Source: VGOB01 sp034435315
GTDB lineage: Bacteria > Chloroflexota > Anaerolineae > UBA4142
Assembly: GCA_034435315.1 (NCBI GenBank)
Contig: DAOTYB010000192.1
Location: 1 to 17,629 of the forward strand
Direction: 5' to 3'
DNA length: 17,629 bases
In this document: piece by piece, positions 1 through 6,925 of the stretch
Position numbering within the stretch: position 1 is the first letter of the stretch
How the letters are laid out: the number at the start of each line of letters is the position of its first letter
Position numbers and translations under genes: made by a program
The notes under the pieces: model-generated
Database searches by the model: none
What the model saw: the letters and a program-made list of their open reading frames with translations, nothing else
What the model was told of the DNA's origin: nothing

Positions 1-30
1 TGGAGTCGTTCAGGTGCTGAGAACCTCCTG

Positions 31-60
31 CCGATCCGCACGGCACTGCTCAGCGGTCGG
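31..60 (+). terminator. Possible weak terminator hairpin of an upstream gene
   Basis: CCGA-t-CCGC (31-39) can pair with GCGGTCGG (53-60) around a 13-nt loop, with one bulged base. Only three T residues follow, so this is a weak intrinsic-terminator candidate. It would end a transcript entering from left of the window. The rest of 1-227 holds no convincing gene; the short minus-strand frame at 10-213 has no recognisable content. Confidence 0.25.
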
Positions 61-129
61 TTTGATGAAATGTGGCATGCGGTTTGCAATTTGCCCCCAA
101 ACTGAAATACACCCAAACTTGAGTATAAC

Positions 130-158
130 TTGCCTAAACGTTGGAAATAGAGTATCAT
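130..158 (+). promoter_or_regulatory. Candidate sigma-70-type promoter of phnDCE
   Basis: TTGCCT (130-135) and TATCAT (153-158) are separated by 17 nt. They match the -35 and -10 consensus at 4/6 and 5/6 positions. Transcription would begin near 165, giving a leader of about 105 nt before phnD. No clear Pho box was recognised by eye. Confidence 0.4.
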
Positions 159-272
159 AGAGTATGAATGCGATGGTGCGGTGTTGCATCCAGAGTGAAG
201 GAGGTGGTGCCAAGTCGAGCCAGGTGATTGAACATTCATAAATTGATTCTATTTTCGATTGGAGGAGAGAAA

Positions 273-1478
273 ATGAAACGGTACGTTTTATCTATTGTGA
301 CACTTTTGGTTGTGCTCGCCGTGATTGCGGCGTGCGCGCCGGCACCCACACCCACGCCGGTCCCGCCGACCGCGACGCCTAAACCACCTGAACCCACTAA
401 ACCACCGGCACCGACCGCGACGCCTGTGCCACCCACAGCGACACCTGTTCCGCCCACTGCGACGCCGGTGCCACCGACGGCAACCCCAGCCCCACCGACA
501 CCCACGCTGGCACCTGGCGCGCCGACACCCACACGTACACCAACGCCCACACCGCCTCCACCCAAGTGTGAGCGCTTGCCGGGTATGCCAACAGTCAAAG
601 CAGGCGACCTCGGTTCACCCGAAAAACCGATTGTCATCACTTTCGTCCCATCGGGTGATGTGCCAACGATTACGCGCGCTGGAAACGAAACCGTCGAGTG
701 CTTGAGCAAGATCACCGGCTTGTCCTACAAGATCGAAGTCGGCACGTCGTATGCCGTTTCGATTGAAGCGATGGGCGCGGGTAAAGCGCATGCCGGCTTC
801 CTCGCCACCTTCGCCGCGATCCTCGCGCGCGAAAAGTACGGCATCGAACCAGCGCTGGCTTCCACGCGCGCCTATACAAGTGGTGGAGAAAATGATCCCG
901 ATAAAGCCCTGGCAGGTCAACAGACCAGTTTCTACAAGGGTCAATTCATCACCCGCAAAGATTCGAACATCAAGACCGTTGCCGATCTCAAAGGCAAGAC
1001 TTTCTGTGGCGTAGATCCGACCTCGACCTCAGGCTGGATCATTCCCAGCATCAACCTCAAGGGGAATGGCATTGACCCCGACAAGGATTTGAAAGCCGTC
1101 ACCTTTGCCGGTTCGCATCCCAATGTGGTGATTGCGGTGTACAAGGGTGACTGTGATGCGGGCGCCACGTATGTGGATGCGCGAACGGATGCGGCGGTTC
1201 AACGTGCCTATCCGGATGTGATGGACAAGGTCGTTCCATTCTTCCTCAGCATCCGCATCCCCAACGATGGCTTGCAATTCATCAAGGGCTTTGATCCCGT
1301 CTTGCGTAAAGCCACCGTGGATGGGTTCCTGGCGATGATGGCGGATCCGGGTGGCCGCGCCATTGTGCGCCGTGCCTACACCTATGATAATTTGATTACC
1401 GTGCCGGTAACCTTCTACGATGAATTCCGCGATCTGTTGAAGAAAGCGGGCGTGGACGCGGCGACGTTGGTCAAGTAA
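273..1478 (+). CDS. phnD: PhnD-family phosphonate/phosphite ABC transporter substrate-binding lipoprotein
   Basis: This is the solute receptor of a phosphonate/phosphite-type importer, anchored outside the membrane. I start it at ATG 273 (401 aa), preceded by GGAGGAGA, not at the upstream in-frame ATG 228. Residues 1-20 form a lipoprotein signal ending in VIAAC, with the lipidated Cys at 21. Residues 22-98 are a Pro/Thr-rich tether with a PTATPVP repeat, as in many Chloroflexota surface lipoproteins. The binding domain follows from about 115. It has PhnD-family landmarks: VDPTSTSGW (248-255), which in the family forms part of the anion-binding site, then a GSHP segment and an IPND segment. 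The phnC and phnE genes follow directly. With no C-P lyase, phosphonatase or phosphite dehydrogenase in view, the ligand could be phosphonate, phosphite or another oxyanion. Family assignment is firm; substrate is not. Confidence 0.9.
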   Translation: MKRYVLSIVTLLVVLAVIAACAPAPTPTPVPPTATPKPPEPTKPPAPTATPVPPTATPVPPTATPVPPTATPAPPTPTLAPGAPTPTRTPTPTPPPPKCERLPGMPTVKAGDLGSPEKPIVITFVPSGDVPTITRAGNETVECLSKITGLSYKIEVGTSYAVSIEAMGAGKAHAGFLATFAAILAREKYGIEPALASTRAYTSGGENDPDKALAGQQTSFYKGQFITRKDSNIKTVADLKGKTFCGVDPTSTSGWIIPSINLKGNGIDPDKDLKAVTFAGSHPNVVIAVYKGDCDAGATYVDARTDAAVQRAYPDVMDKVVPFFLSIRIPNDGLQFIKGFDPVLRKATVDGFLAMMADPGGRAIVRRAYTYDNLITVPVTFYDEFRDLLKKAGVDAATLVK

Positions 1479-1491
1479 AAAACTCTTTGTT

Positions 1492-1530
1492 AGACCTGTC
1501 AGGTCGGCGGTGCTGCGACCTGACAGGTCT
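1492..1530. repeat. Perfect 15-bp inverted repeat in the phnD-phnC gap
   Basis: AGACCTGTCAGGTCG (1492-1506) is the exact reverse complement of 1516-1530, around a 9-nt loop. Each arm is itself nearly palindromic (ACCTGxCAGGT). No T tract follows, so it is not an ordinary terminator. It fills most of the gap between phnD and phnC and ends 19 nt before the phnC start. It could limit downstream expression, stabilise the phnD message 3' end, or be a dispersed repeat. A related ACCTGTC-type palindrome lies at 12711-12753. Confidence 0.85.
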
Positions 1531-1549
1531 CACTATTTGGACAAGGGCT

Positions 1550-2308
1550 ATGCTCAAAGTTGAGAATCTCACCAAAGTCTATCCCAACGGTACGGTTGCA
1601 CTGCGCGACGTTAGTTTTGAAGTAGCCGATGGTGAATTCCTCGCCGTTATCGGATTGAGCGGGTCGGGTAAATCCACGCTCTTGCGGTGCATCAATCGGC
1701 TGATTGAGCCGACCGCTGGACGGATCATCTGGAACGACATCGAATTGACCGCGCTCTCACAAGCCGAGATGCGCAAAGTGCGGCGCCAGATGGGGATGGT
1801 GTTTCAGCAATTCAATCTGGTGAAACGTTCTTCGGTGCTGACGAATGTCCTCTCGGGACGTCTGGGCTATGTACCCGCCTATCACAGTCTCTTTAACTAT
1901 TTTTCGCCAGCCGATTACGAGCGCGCGTTCAAGAATCTCGAGCGCCTGGGGCTGCGCGAAAAAGCGTACGTGCGCGCCGATTCACTTTCGGGTGGGCAGC
2001 AACAACGCGTGGGGATTGCCCGCGCGTTGATGCAAGAACCTAAACTGATTCTGGCAGACGAGCCCGTGGCTTCACTCGATCCGGTGTTGTCGCATTCGAT
2101 CCTAAAGTATTTGGAGCAAATGAACAAAGAGGACAAGATCACCGTCCTGTGCTCGCTTCACTTTCTCGATCTGGTGCATCGCTACGCGACACGCGCCATT
2201 GGCTTGAAAGATGGACGCCTTGTCTTTCAGGGTTTGCCTCACGAAATTGACGATGTCCAGTTCAAGACGATCTTTGGGCAAGACGCCGAGCGCGTGACCA
2301 TCCTCTAA
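1550..2308 (+). CDS. phnC: PhnC-family phosphonate ABC transporter ATP-binding protein
   Basis: This is the cytoplasmic ATPase that powers the PhnD/PhnE importer. I start it at ATG 1550 (252 aa), where homology begins (MLKVENLTKVYPNG); the longer frame from 1487 would translate the inverted repeat. All ABC motifs are present: Walker A GLSGSGKST (35-43), signature LSGGQQQR, Walker B LILADEP followed by the SLDP D-loop, and a switch His in CSLHFLDL. The stretch FNLVKRSSVLTNVLSGRLG matches the PhnC-specific region after the Q-loop (FQQFNLV). The length is normal. The ribosome-binding site is weak (an AAGGG tract), and the gap to phnD holds a 15-bp inverted repeat, so translation may be damped relative to phnD, as is usual for the ATPase of a binding-protein system. 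Confidence 0.93.
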   Translation: MLKVENLTKVYPNGTVALRDVSFEVADGEFLAVIGLSGSGKSTLLRCINRLIEPTAGRIIWNDIELTALSQAEMRKVRRQMGMVFQQFNLVKRSSVLTNVLSGRLGYVPAYHSLFNYFSPADYERAFKNLERLGLREKAYVRADSLSGGQQQRVGIARALMQEPKLILADEPVASLDPVLSHSILKYLEQMNKEDKITVLCSLHFLDLVHRYATRAIGLKDGRLVFQGLPHEIDDVQFKTIFGQDAERVTIL

Positions 2309-2317
2309 CTTTCGCTT

Positions 2318-2389
2318 GCCGATTTGCGATTTTCGATTGCGCGGTACTGCGCGATTCGATCGAAAATCGAAAATCTAAAATCAGAAATT
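2318..2389. repeat. Degenerate heptanucleotide array, inverted pair, upstream of phnE
   Basis: Three 7-nt units of NNCGATT type (2318-2338) are followed by a spacer of 23 nt and four units of the complementary NAAAATC type (2362-2389). The two arms could pair as an imperfect hairpin. The array fills the phnC-phnE gap and ends 9 nt before the phnE ATG. The unit family recurs before glpK (9381-9488) and fabH (15766-15800); AATCTAAAATC is shared exactly with the fabH array. Confidence 0.85.
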
Positions 2390-2398
2390 GGACCTCCT

Positions 2399-4381
2399 AT
2401 GAATCCGTCATCTTCTGATTCCAAAAATGCTTTGCTCGCGGTGCTAGTCTCACTGCTCATCCCCGGCGCGGGGCAATTCTATCTGGGCAAACGTGAGCGC
2501 GGTGGCGTGATTTTTGGTACGCTGGTGGTGCTGGCGTTCTTGATCCAGTGGGCATTAGCCACGTACAAGATCGGGTTGACGACCTTTGAACAGTTAAGCA
2601 CCAGTTGGTTGTGGGGAGTGTGGATGCTGTTCTGGGGATGGAATGTCCTCGATGCGTATCGTCTGTCGCGGCAGCAATTTCCGCTCACCTGGCTTGGTGT
2701 GTTGTTGTCCGCCGTGATCATCTATTTTATCGGCTGGCAGGTGACCGACATCAACCTCAGCCGTCTAGTCACACGCTTTAACGACGCGCAGACTGTTTTT
2801 CGCGCCCTCCTCCAGCCCGATTTGTTCGAGCAAGATGCGCTCACAGGAGAATGGCGTCCGAGCGAAAACTTTGGCACGATTATCGGCAAGATTGCGGACC
2901 AACCTGCGCCGAGTTGGATGGTGAATCTGGGACTCGTGACAAAGGATACACGGATTCCGACTCCTATCCTGGGAAAGTTAGCCGAAACGATCGCCATCGG
3001 CTTGATGGCAACCCTCTTTTCGACGTTGTTTGCGGTCCCCCTCAGTTTTCTGGCAGCGCGTAACATTATGGCGCGCTTGCCCGGCGGTGTCATCATTTAC
3101 TATGTGATGCGAACCATCCTCAATGTGGTGCGTTCGATTGACACGATCATCTGGGGTGTGATTGTCGTCGTGTGGGTGGGCTTGGGCTCGTTTGCCGGCG
3201 TGTTGGCGTTGACGATTCACTCGGTTGCCGCGCTGGGCAAACTGTACTCGGAAGAGATCGAGCATATTGATCCCGGTCCCATCGAAGCGATTACAGCCAC
3301 CGGTGCGAATTTACTCCAAGTGATTCGCTATGCGGTGATTCCACAAATCGTGCCGCCCTTTTTGGCGTACACGCTCTTACGCTGGGATATCAATATGCGT
3401 ATGGCGACCGTGGTCGGTTTCGTCGCGGGCGGCGGCATTGGCTTTTTCGTGCTCGAGACTATTCGCAAAGGAGGCTATGAACAGTACGCGGCGGCGTTGT
3501 GGGCGGTGGCAGTCGTGATTATCGTCGTAGATTATTTGAGCGCGCGATGGCGTGAGCGTATTCTGGTCGGCGAGACCAAAGTGACGACGGGACCACCGCA
3601 ACCTTTCTATCGCTCACCGCGCTCGCTGGTGTATGCTTTACTGGTGGTCGCGCTCTTTGTGTCGAGTTGGCACCTGGCGCAAATTGACTTTGGCAAGATG
3701 TTGGAGCCCGCGCCAACCTTCTGGCGTCTGGTCGGCGATTTTATCACGATTGATTTGAATCCGGATGTGCTGGAAGTGGTCTTTCGTCAAATGATCACGA
3801 CGGTCTTTCAGGCACTGCTGGCTACCACGCTGGGCGGTCTTGTTGCGGTGCCGTTCAGTTTTCTTGCCGCGCGTAATTTGATGGGAGGCAATCCCTTATC
3901 GTTAGCGATTTACTATGTGATGCGCGGGATGCTGAACGTATTGCGTTCGATCGAAGCCCTGTTATACGTGGCGATTTTTGTGTTCTGGGTGGGCATTGGA
4001 CCTTTTGCGGGAATGCTGGCGCTCGCCATCACAACGTTCGCACTCATCGGTAAACTCTTTTCGGAAGCCATCGAGAACATTGACCCCGGTCCAGTCGAAG
4101 CGATTGCGGCGACCGGTGCTAATCGTTTGCAGCAAATCGTATATGCGATCTTGCCACAAATCATCCCGCCCTTCATTTCCTATCTCATCTATCAATGGGA
4201 CATCAATGTGCGCATCTCGACGATTGTCGGTTTTGCGGGCGGCGGTGGCATTGGCTTGTTGCTCAACACGTACTTTGGCAAGTTGCAGTATCACAAAGCC
4301 GGCACGGTTGTTGCGGTCATTGTCCTTGTGGTGACCTTGATGGATTTTGCCAGCGCAAAGATTCGTGAGCGGTTGGTCTAG
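2399..4381 (+). CDS. phnE: Tandem PhnE-type permease: two fused transmembrane domains
   Basis: This is the membrane channel of the importer (660 aa from ATG 2399). An N-terminal module (about 1-120) opens with a hydrophobic segment and IPGAGQFYLGK (21-31), resembling TM2-type small membrane domains, followed by further hydrophobic segments. Two full PhnE/BPD_transp_1 domains come next. Each has the permease loop that contacts the ATPase: EAITATGANLLQVIRYAVIPQ-like from 296, and EAIAATGANRLQQIVYAILPQ-like from 567. Each is also preceded by PLSFLAARN or PFSFLAARN and followed by a GGGIG turn. Ordinary PhnE is about 260-290 aa with one such domain, so a single chain here supplies the whole permease dimer. 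No purine-rich ribosome-binding site precedes the ATG (the bases are GGACCTCCT), which is odd. The longer frame from 2324 only translates the heptad array. Confidence 0.9.
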   Translation: MNPSSSDSKNALLAVLVSLLIPGAGQFYLGKRERGGVIFGTLVVLAFLIQWALATYKIGLTTFEQLSTSWLWGVWMLFWGWNVLDAYRLSRQQFPLTWLGVLLSAVIIYFIGWQVTDINLSRLVTRFNDAQTVFRALLQPDLFEQDALTGEWRPSENFGTIIGKIADQPAPSWMVNLGLVTKDTRIPTPILGKLAETIAIGLMATLFSTLFAVPLSFLAARNIMARLPGGVIIYYVMRTILNVVRSIDTIIWGVIVVVWVGLGSFAGVLALTIHSVAALGKLYSEEIEHIDPGPIEAITATGANLLQVIRYAVIPQIVPPFLAYTLLRWDINMRMATVVGFVAGGGIGFFVLETIRKGGYEQYAAALWAVAVVIIVVDYLSARWRERILVGETKVTTGPPQPFYRSPRSLVYALLVVALFVSSWHLAQIDFGKMLEPAPTFWRLVGDFITIDLNPDVLEVVFRQMITTVFQALLATTLGGLVAVPFSFLAARNLMGGNPLSLAIYYVMRGMLNVLRSIEALLYVAIFVFWVGIGPFAGMLALAITTFALIGKLFSEAIENIDPGPVEAIAATGANRLQQIVYAILPQIIPPFISYLIYQWDINVRISTIVGFAGGGGIGLLLNTYFGKLQYHKAGTVVAVIVLVVTLMDFASAKIRERLV

Positions 4382-4387
4382 CCACCT

Positions 4388-4416
4388 TTGCAATTTTGTG
4401 AGTGACGTGTTATACT
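4388..4416 (+). promoter_or_regulatory. Candidate sigma-70-type promoter for the SPFH operon
   Basis: TTGCAA (4388-4393) and TATACT (4411-4416) have a 17-nt spacer and match consensus at 4/6 and 5/6 positions. The start point would be near 4423, just after phnE ends, giving a leader of about 185 nt before the SPFH gene. That leader contains the small ORF and terminator-like hairpin described separately. Confidence 0.5.
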
Positions 4417-4471
4417 AATCGTGTGAGGTGCAGAACGGCTGTGGTAAGAATTCACTAACGCTTTGAGGGGT

Positions 4472-4525
4472 ATGATGATTGGCGCGGGCTCGTGGCTAAA
4501 ATCGAGTTCGGGCAGGCGGGTGTGA
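4472..4525 (+). CDS. Possible 17-codon leader peptide
   Basis: The frame encodes MMIGAGSWLKSSSGRRV and stops at 4523-4525. GAGGGG (4465-4470) lies 4 nt before the second ATG (4475). The stop codon is only 6 nt before the terminator-like stem at 4532, the arrangement seen in transcription-attenuation leaders. The peptide is not obviously rich in one regulatory amino acid apart from three Ser in a row. It could be chance; there is no homology evidence. Confidence 0.25.
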   Translation: MMIGAGSWLKSSSGRRV

Positions 4526-4531
4526 AAGAGG

Positions 4532-4595
4532 ACAAACACCTGTTGTCTGGCGCGTCTGTAGAGCGAAGGCACGCCAGCGGCAGGTGTTTGTTTTA
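4532..4595 (+). terminator. Terminator-like hairpin in the leader of the SPFH operon
   Basis: ACAAACACCTG (4532-4542) pairs perfectly with CAGGTGTTTGT (4581-4591), directly followed by TTT (4592-4594). An inner stem, CTGGCG (4547-4552) with CGCCAG (4572-4577), closes much of the loop. The SPFH start codon is only 15 nt downstream and a promoter lies upstream, so this fits a conditional terminator or a stop for a short RNA better than the end of phnE. GGGTGT (4518-4523) could instead pair with ACACCT (4536-4541), which would break the stem. Confidence 0.5.
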
Positions 4596-4609
4596 TCGGG
4601 TGAACCGCT

Positions 4610-6241
4610 ATGTCGTCACGCGAAAGAAGGCTGTTCTATATCGCTCATCTGGTCGCCACGCTGGCGCTGGGGTTGTGGTTATGGGTTCTCATTTTGATTA
4701 CGGCGTGGTACGTCAGAAATATTCCCGATGTGACCAAGAACTTGCCGTTTGCGTCGTGGCTGCGCACCCAGCAGCGTAGATTTTACGATTGGCTGAGCGA
4801 CTTTTTTCTGACCTGGCTAAGGCAATCTATCTTTCTAACGCTAATCGTCTGGGCAATGGTGCTCTTCATCGGTTGGGGGTTGTTATCCACAGGGGTATCC
4901 TCTTTGCAGAACGTGGCGTTGATTGTGGCGATCCTGGCGTATGGAGCAGTGGTCTTTTGTAGTTTTGTTGGATTTTATCAGGCTAAATCAATCCATTGGG
5001 ATATACTCAAGTGGCGCGCCGAGCCAGCCGCGCGTGTCTTGCTCGGCGAGTATAACAATCCCGACCAACCGCCTGACCCGGACCTGGTGCGTCATGTGAT
5101 TGATGCGGAAATCGGCATTAACAAAGCCACGTGGGTGGTCAGTCAGGGCAAAGTCAAAATGCATCACCCGGCGGCCGATAAACTTGCCAAGTTTGGTGGA
5201 CCGGGCATTTTGATTGTAGAAGAAGGACACGCCGTTGTCTTGATGAAGAGTGGCAAAATCTCACGCGTGGTTGGGCGCGGTTTGAACTTGCTCCTGCCGT
5301 TTGAACGCCCGCACATGATTGTCCCGCTGTCAGCGCAAGCCGTTCGACTAGAAGTGCCCTACGTGATTACACTGGATGGTGGTTTGTTGAGTCTGATTCA
5401 GGGATTGGTTTTCTGCAAGTTGGACCCAGGGTGGCGCAACAGGGATAGTGATGGACGTTATCCTTTTGACGAGGAAGTCATTCTCGAAAAGGTGTGGAGT
5501 CCCAGAGGTGGAGAAGACGCAAAAGAAGCGGTGAGCGCGGTCAAACCGATCTCTGAAGCAGCGTTGCGCCAGGTGGTGGCGCGTCACACGTTGCACGAGT
5601 TCTTTGATAACTTTGAGCAGACACGCCGGCAATTGTGCGATGAATTGATCGAAGAAACCAATCGCATCACCGAACCGTTGTTGGGATTCAGAATCCTCGC
5701 CGCAGCGATTGACAAAATCGAAATGCCTGCCGAGACGGAGCAAAAACTGTGGCAACGCGGGGCAGTCGTCAAAGATGAAGGTATCAAGGGCAGGGAAGCG
5801 GAGATCGAACGCGAGCGCTTGTTGCGGGTCAGTGAGGGCCAGGCAATCCAGTTACAGCGTACGGAACTGGCGCGCGTGCAGGCAGAGTTGGAGCGCGAAC
5901 GGCAACGGGTGAACATTGATGATGACAGGTTACAGCGCATCGAGTTGGAACAGATTCGACAGCAGGTGAACATCGAATTGGAGCGTTTACAAAAAGAAAT
6001 TGAGGCAGAAGCCCAGCGGGTCGAAAAACTGGAAAGCGCGCAAAGCGCCGCGCGCACCGAAGCCTTTTTGCGCTTGCTGGGGACGATGCGCGTCAGTGGC
6101 TTTGATGAAACGACGATGCGGGTGCTGGCAAGTTTGTTGACGATTGGACGTTCGGAGGTGGCGCTGCGTCGCTTGCTCCGAAGGGGGACGTACCGCAGTT
6201 CAGCCGACTCGACTGAGCAAGGGCATAACAAACCCCAGTGA
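4610..6241 (+). CDS. Membrane-anchored SPFH/band-7-like protein with C-terminal coiled coil
   Basis: The 543-aa protein has three hydrophobic segments, at about 11-34, 68-92 and 101-123. A soluble part with SPFH/prohibitin character follows: GPGILIVEEGHAVVLMKSGKISRVVGRGLNLLLPFE (about 198-232), then long helices in which ARHTLHEFFDN and LGFRILAAAIDKIEMP fit the family pattern. Residues about 385-480 are rich in Glu, Arg and Gln with heptad-like spacing and form a long coiled coil. SPFH proteins assemble into membrane rings or scaffolds linked to microdomains and protease control; the specific partner here is unknown. The start ATG 4610 has GGGTGA at 4598-4603. The next gene begins 15 nt after the stop, so the two are probably co-transcribed. 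Assignment to SPFH is by motif shape and is fairly, not fully, secure. Confidence 0.72.
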   Translation: MSSRERRLFYIAHLVATLALGLWLWVLILITAWYVRNIPDVTKNLPFASWLRTQQRRFYDWLSDFFLTWLRQSIFLTLIVWAMVLFIGWGLLSTGVSSLQNVALIVAILAYGAVVFCSFVGFYQAKSIHWDILKWRAEPAARVLLGEYNNPDQPPDPDLVRHVIDAEIGINKATWVVSQGKVKMHHPAADKLAKFGGPGILIVEEGHAVVLMKSGKISRVVGRGLNLLLPFERPHMIVPLSAQAVRLEVPYVITLDGGLLSLIQGLVFCKLDPGWRNRDSDGRYPFDEEVILEKVWSPRGGEDAKEAVSAVKPISEAALRQVVARHTLHEFFDNFEQTRRQLCDELIEETNRITEPLLGFRILAAAIDKIEMPAETEQKLWQRGAVVKDEGIKGREAEIERERLLRVSEGQAIQLQRTELARVQAELERERQRVNIDDDRLQRIELEQIRQQVNIELERLQKEIEAEAQRVEKLESAQSAARTEAFLRLLGTMRVSGFDETTMRVLASLLTIGRSEVALRRLLRRGTYRSSADSTEQGHNKPQ

Positions 6242-6256
6242 CCGTGGAGGTGACCG

Positions 6257-6925
6257 ATGGCAGTACCATTGCCATTGCACTCGACGCTGGCATTCGAGAT
6301 GATTGACCAGTGGAAGCGTTTGATCGACGCACGGGCAGACGACCGCGACCGTATCGGGCAAGCCGTTTACAACGTGCTGGAGGAGGCGGTGGAGTGCGTG
6401 CGCCAATCGAACGATTGGCTGAGCGCCGCCAGATGTTGCGATTGGGGATTCGCGGCGTGCCAGTGTGATCCGACCGAGGCAGCCGTCGCCAGCGGGCTAA
6501 CAGGGCAACTGCGCGATCTCCACTTTCCCAAAGCGACGGTCGAGTTCCATCGCGGGGTGTTTTTGGTAGGACAGTCCAATTTAGAATCGGCCATCGAGTA
6601 TTTTCGAATGAGCGCGCGCGATTTTACGCACAGTCAGGTGCTTGCTCCGCACAGTAGTTCCGCAAACGGTGATATTGCTGCTGTGATGATTATCCGTCAA
6701 GGCGATGATGATCACGCCACACTCAAAAAGTATTATCGAGAAAAAGATCACTGGTTGCTGCGACCAATGAATGCCAGATACAAACCGATTGTGGTCGTCG
6801 CGCGCGATGACCGCGAACGCATCGTGCGCGAGTATGCCCGACGAAATATGGATGTGGAGATGAAAGTGGATGCGACGGTGTATGTGGTGGGGCGCGTCGT
6901 TGCCATTTGGCGCGCCATGGGATGA
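6257..6925 (+). CDS. Uncharacterised protein with helical N-terminus and LexA/S24-like C-terminal region
   Basis: A 222-aa protein with a strong ribosome-binding site (GGAGGTGA, 6245-6252). Residues 1-125 look all-helical and somewhat TPR-like (for example LESAIEYFRMSARDF). Residues 137-220 closely resemble the C-terminal half of LexA/UmuD-type S24 domains: NGDIAAVMI, then ATLKKYYRE, where K157 sits at the general-base Lys position, then LLRPMNARYKPIVV and finally VVGRVVAIWR. In LexA the nucleophilic Ser lies in a GMSMKD motif 37 residues before the Lys; here RMSARD puts S119 38 residues before K157, so catalysis is possible but unproven. There is no helix-turn-helix that I recognise. It is coupled to the SPFH gene before it and overlaps psuG by ATGA. 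A processing or sensing partner of the SPFH protein is only a guess. Confidence 0.7.
   Translation: MAVPLPLHSTLAFEMIDQWKRLIDARADDRDRIGQAVYNVLEEAVECVRQSNDWLSAARCCDWGFAACQCDPTEAAVASGLTGQLRDLHFPKATVEFHRGVFLVGQSNLESAIEYFRMSARDFTHSQVLAPHSSSANGDIAAVMIIRQGDDDHATLKKYYREKDHWLLRPMNARYKPIVVVARDDRERIVREYARRNMDVEMKVDATVYVVGRVVAIWRAMG

Noticed and set aside
10..213. Minus-strand 67-codon frame at the window start
   Set aside because: No ribosome-binding site, no recognisable domain, and it overlaps the likely promoter.
236..715. Minus-strand Gly/Val-rich open frame opposite phnD
   Set aside because: It is the mirror of the Pro/Thr-rich linker codons; no start signal or family.
273..4381. A phosphonate degradation operon
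   Set aside because: Only transport genes are present; no C-P lyase, phosphonatase or phosphite dehydrogenase lies in the window.
4423..4600. Known riboswitch or SRP/6S RNA
   Set aside because: I could not match conserved cores of any class I know; only the promoter, small ORF and hairpin are supportable.
4492..4779. Open frame crossing the SPFH leader and gene start
   Set aside because: It would translate the terminator hairpin and overlaps the clearly coding SPFH frame.
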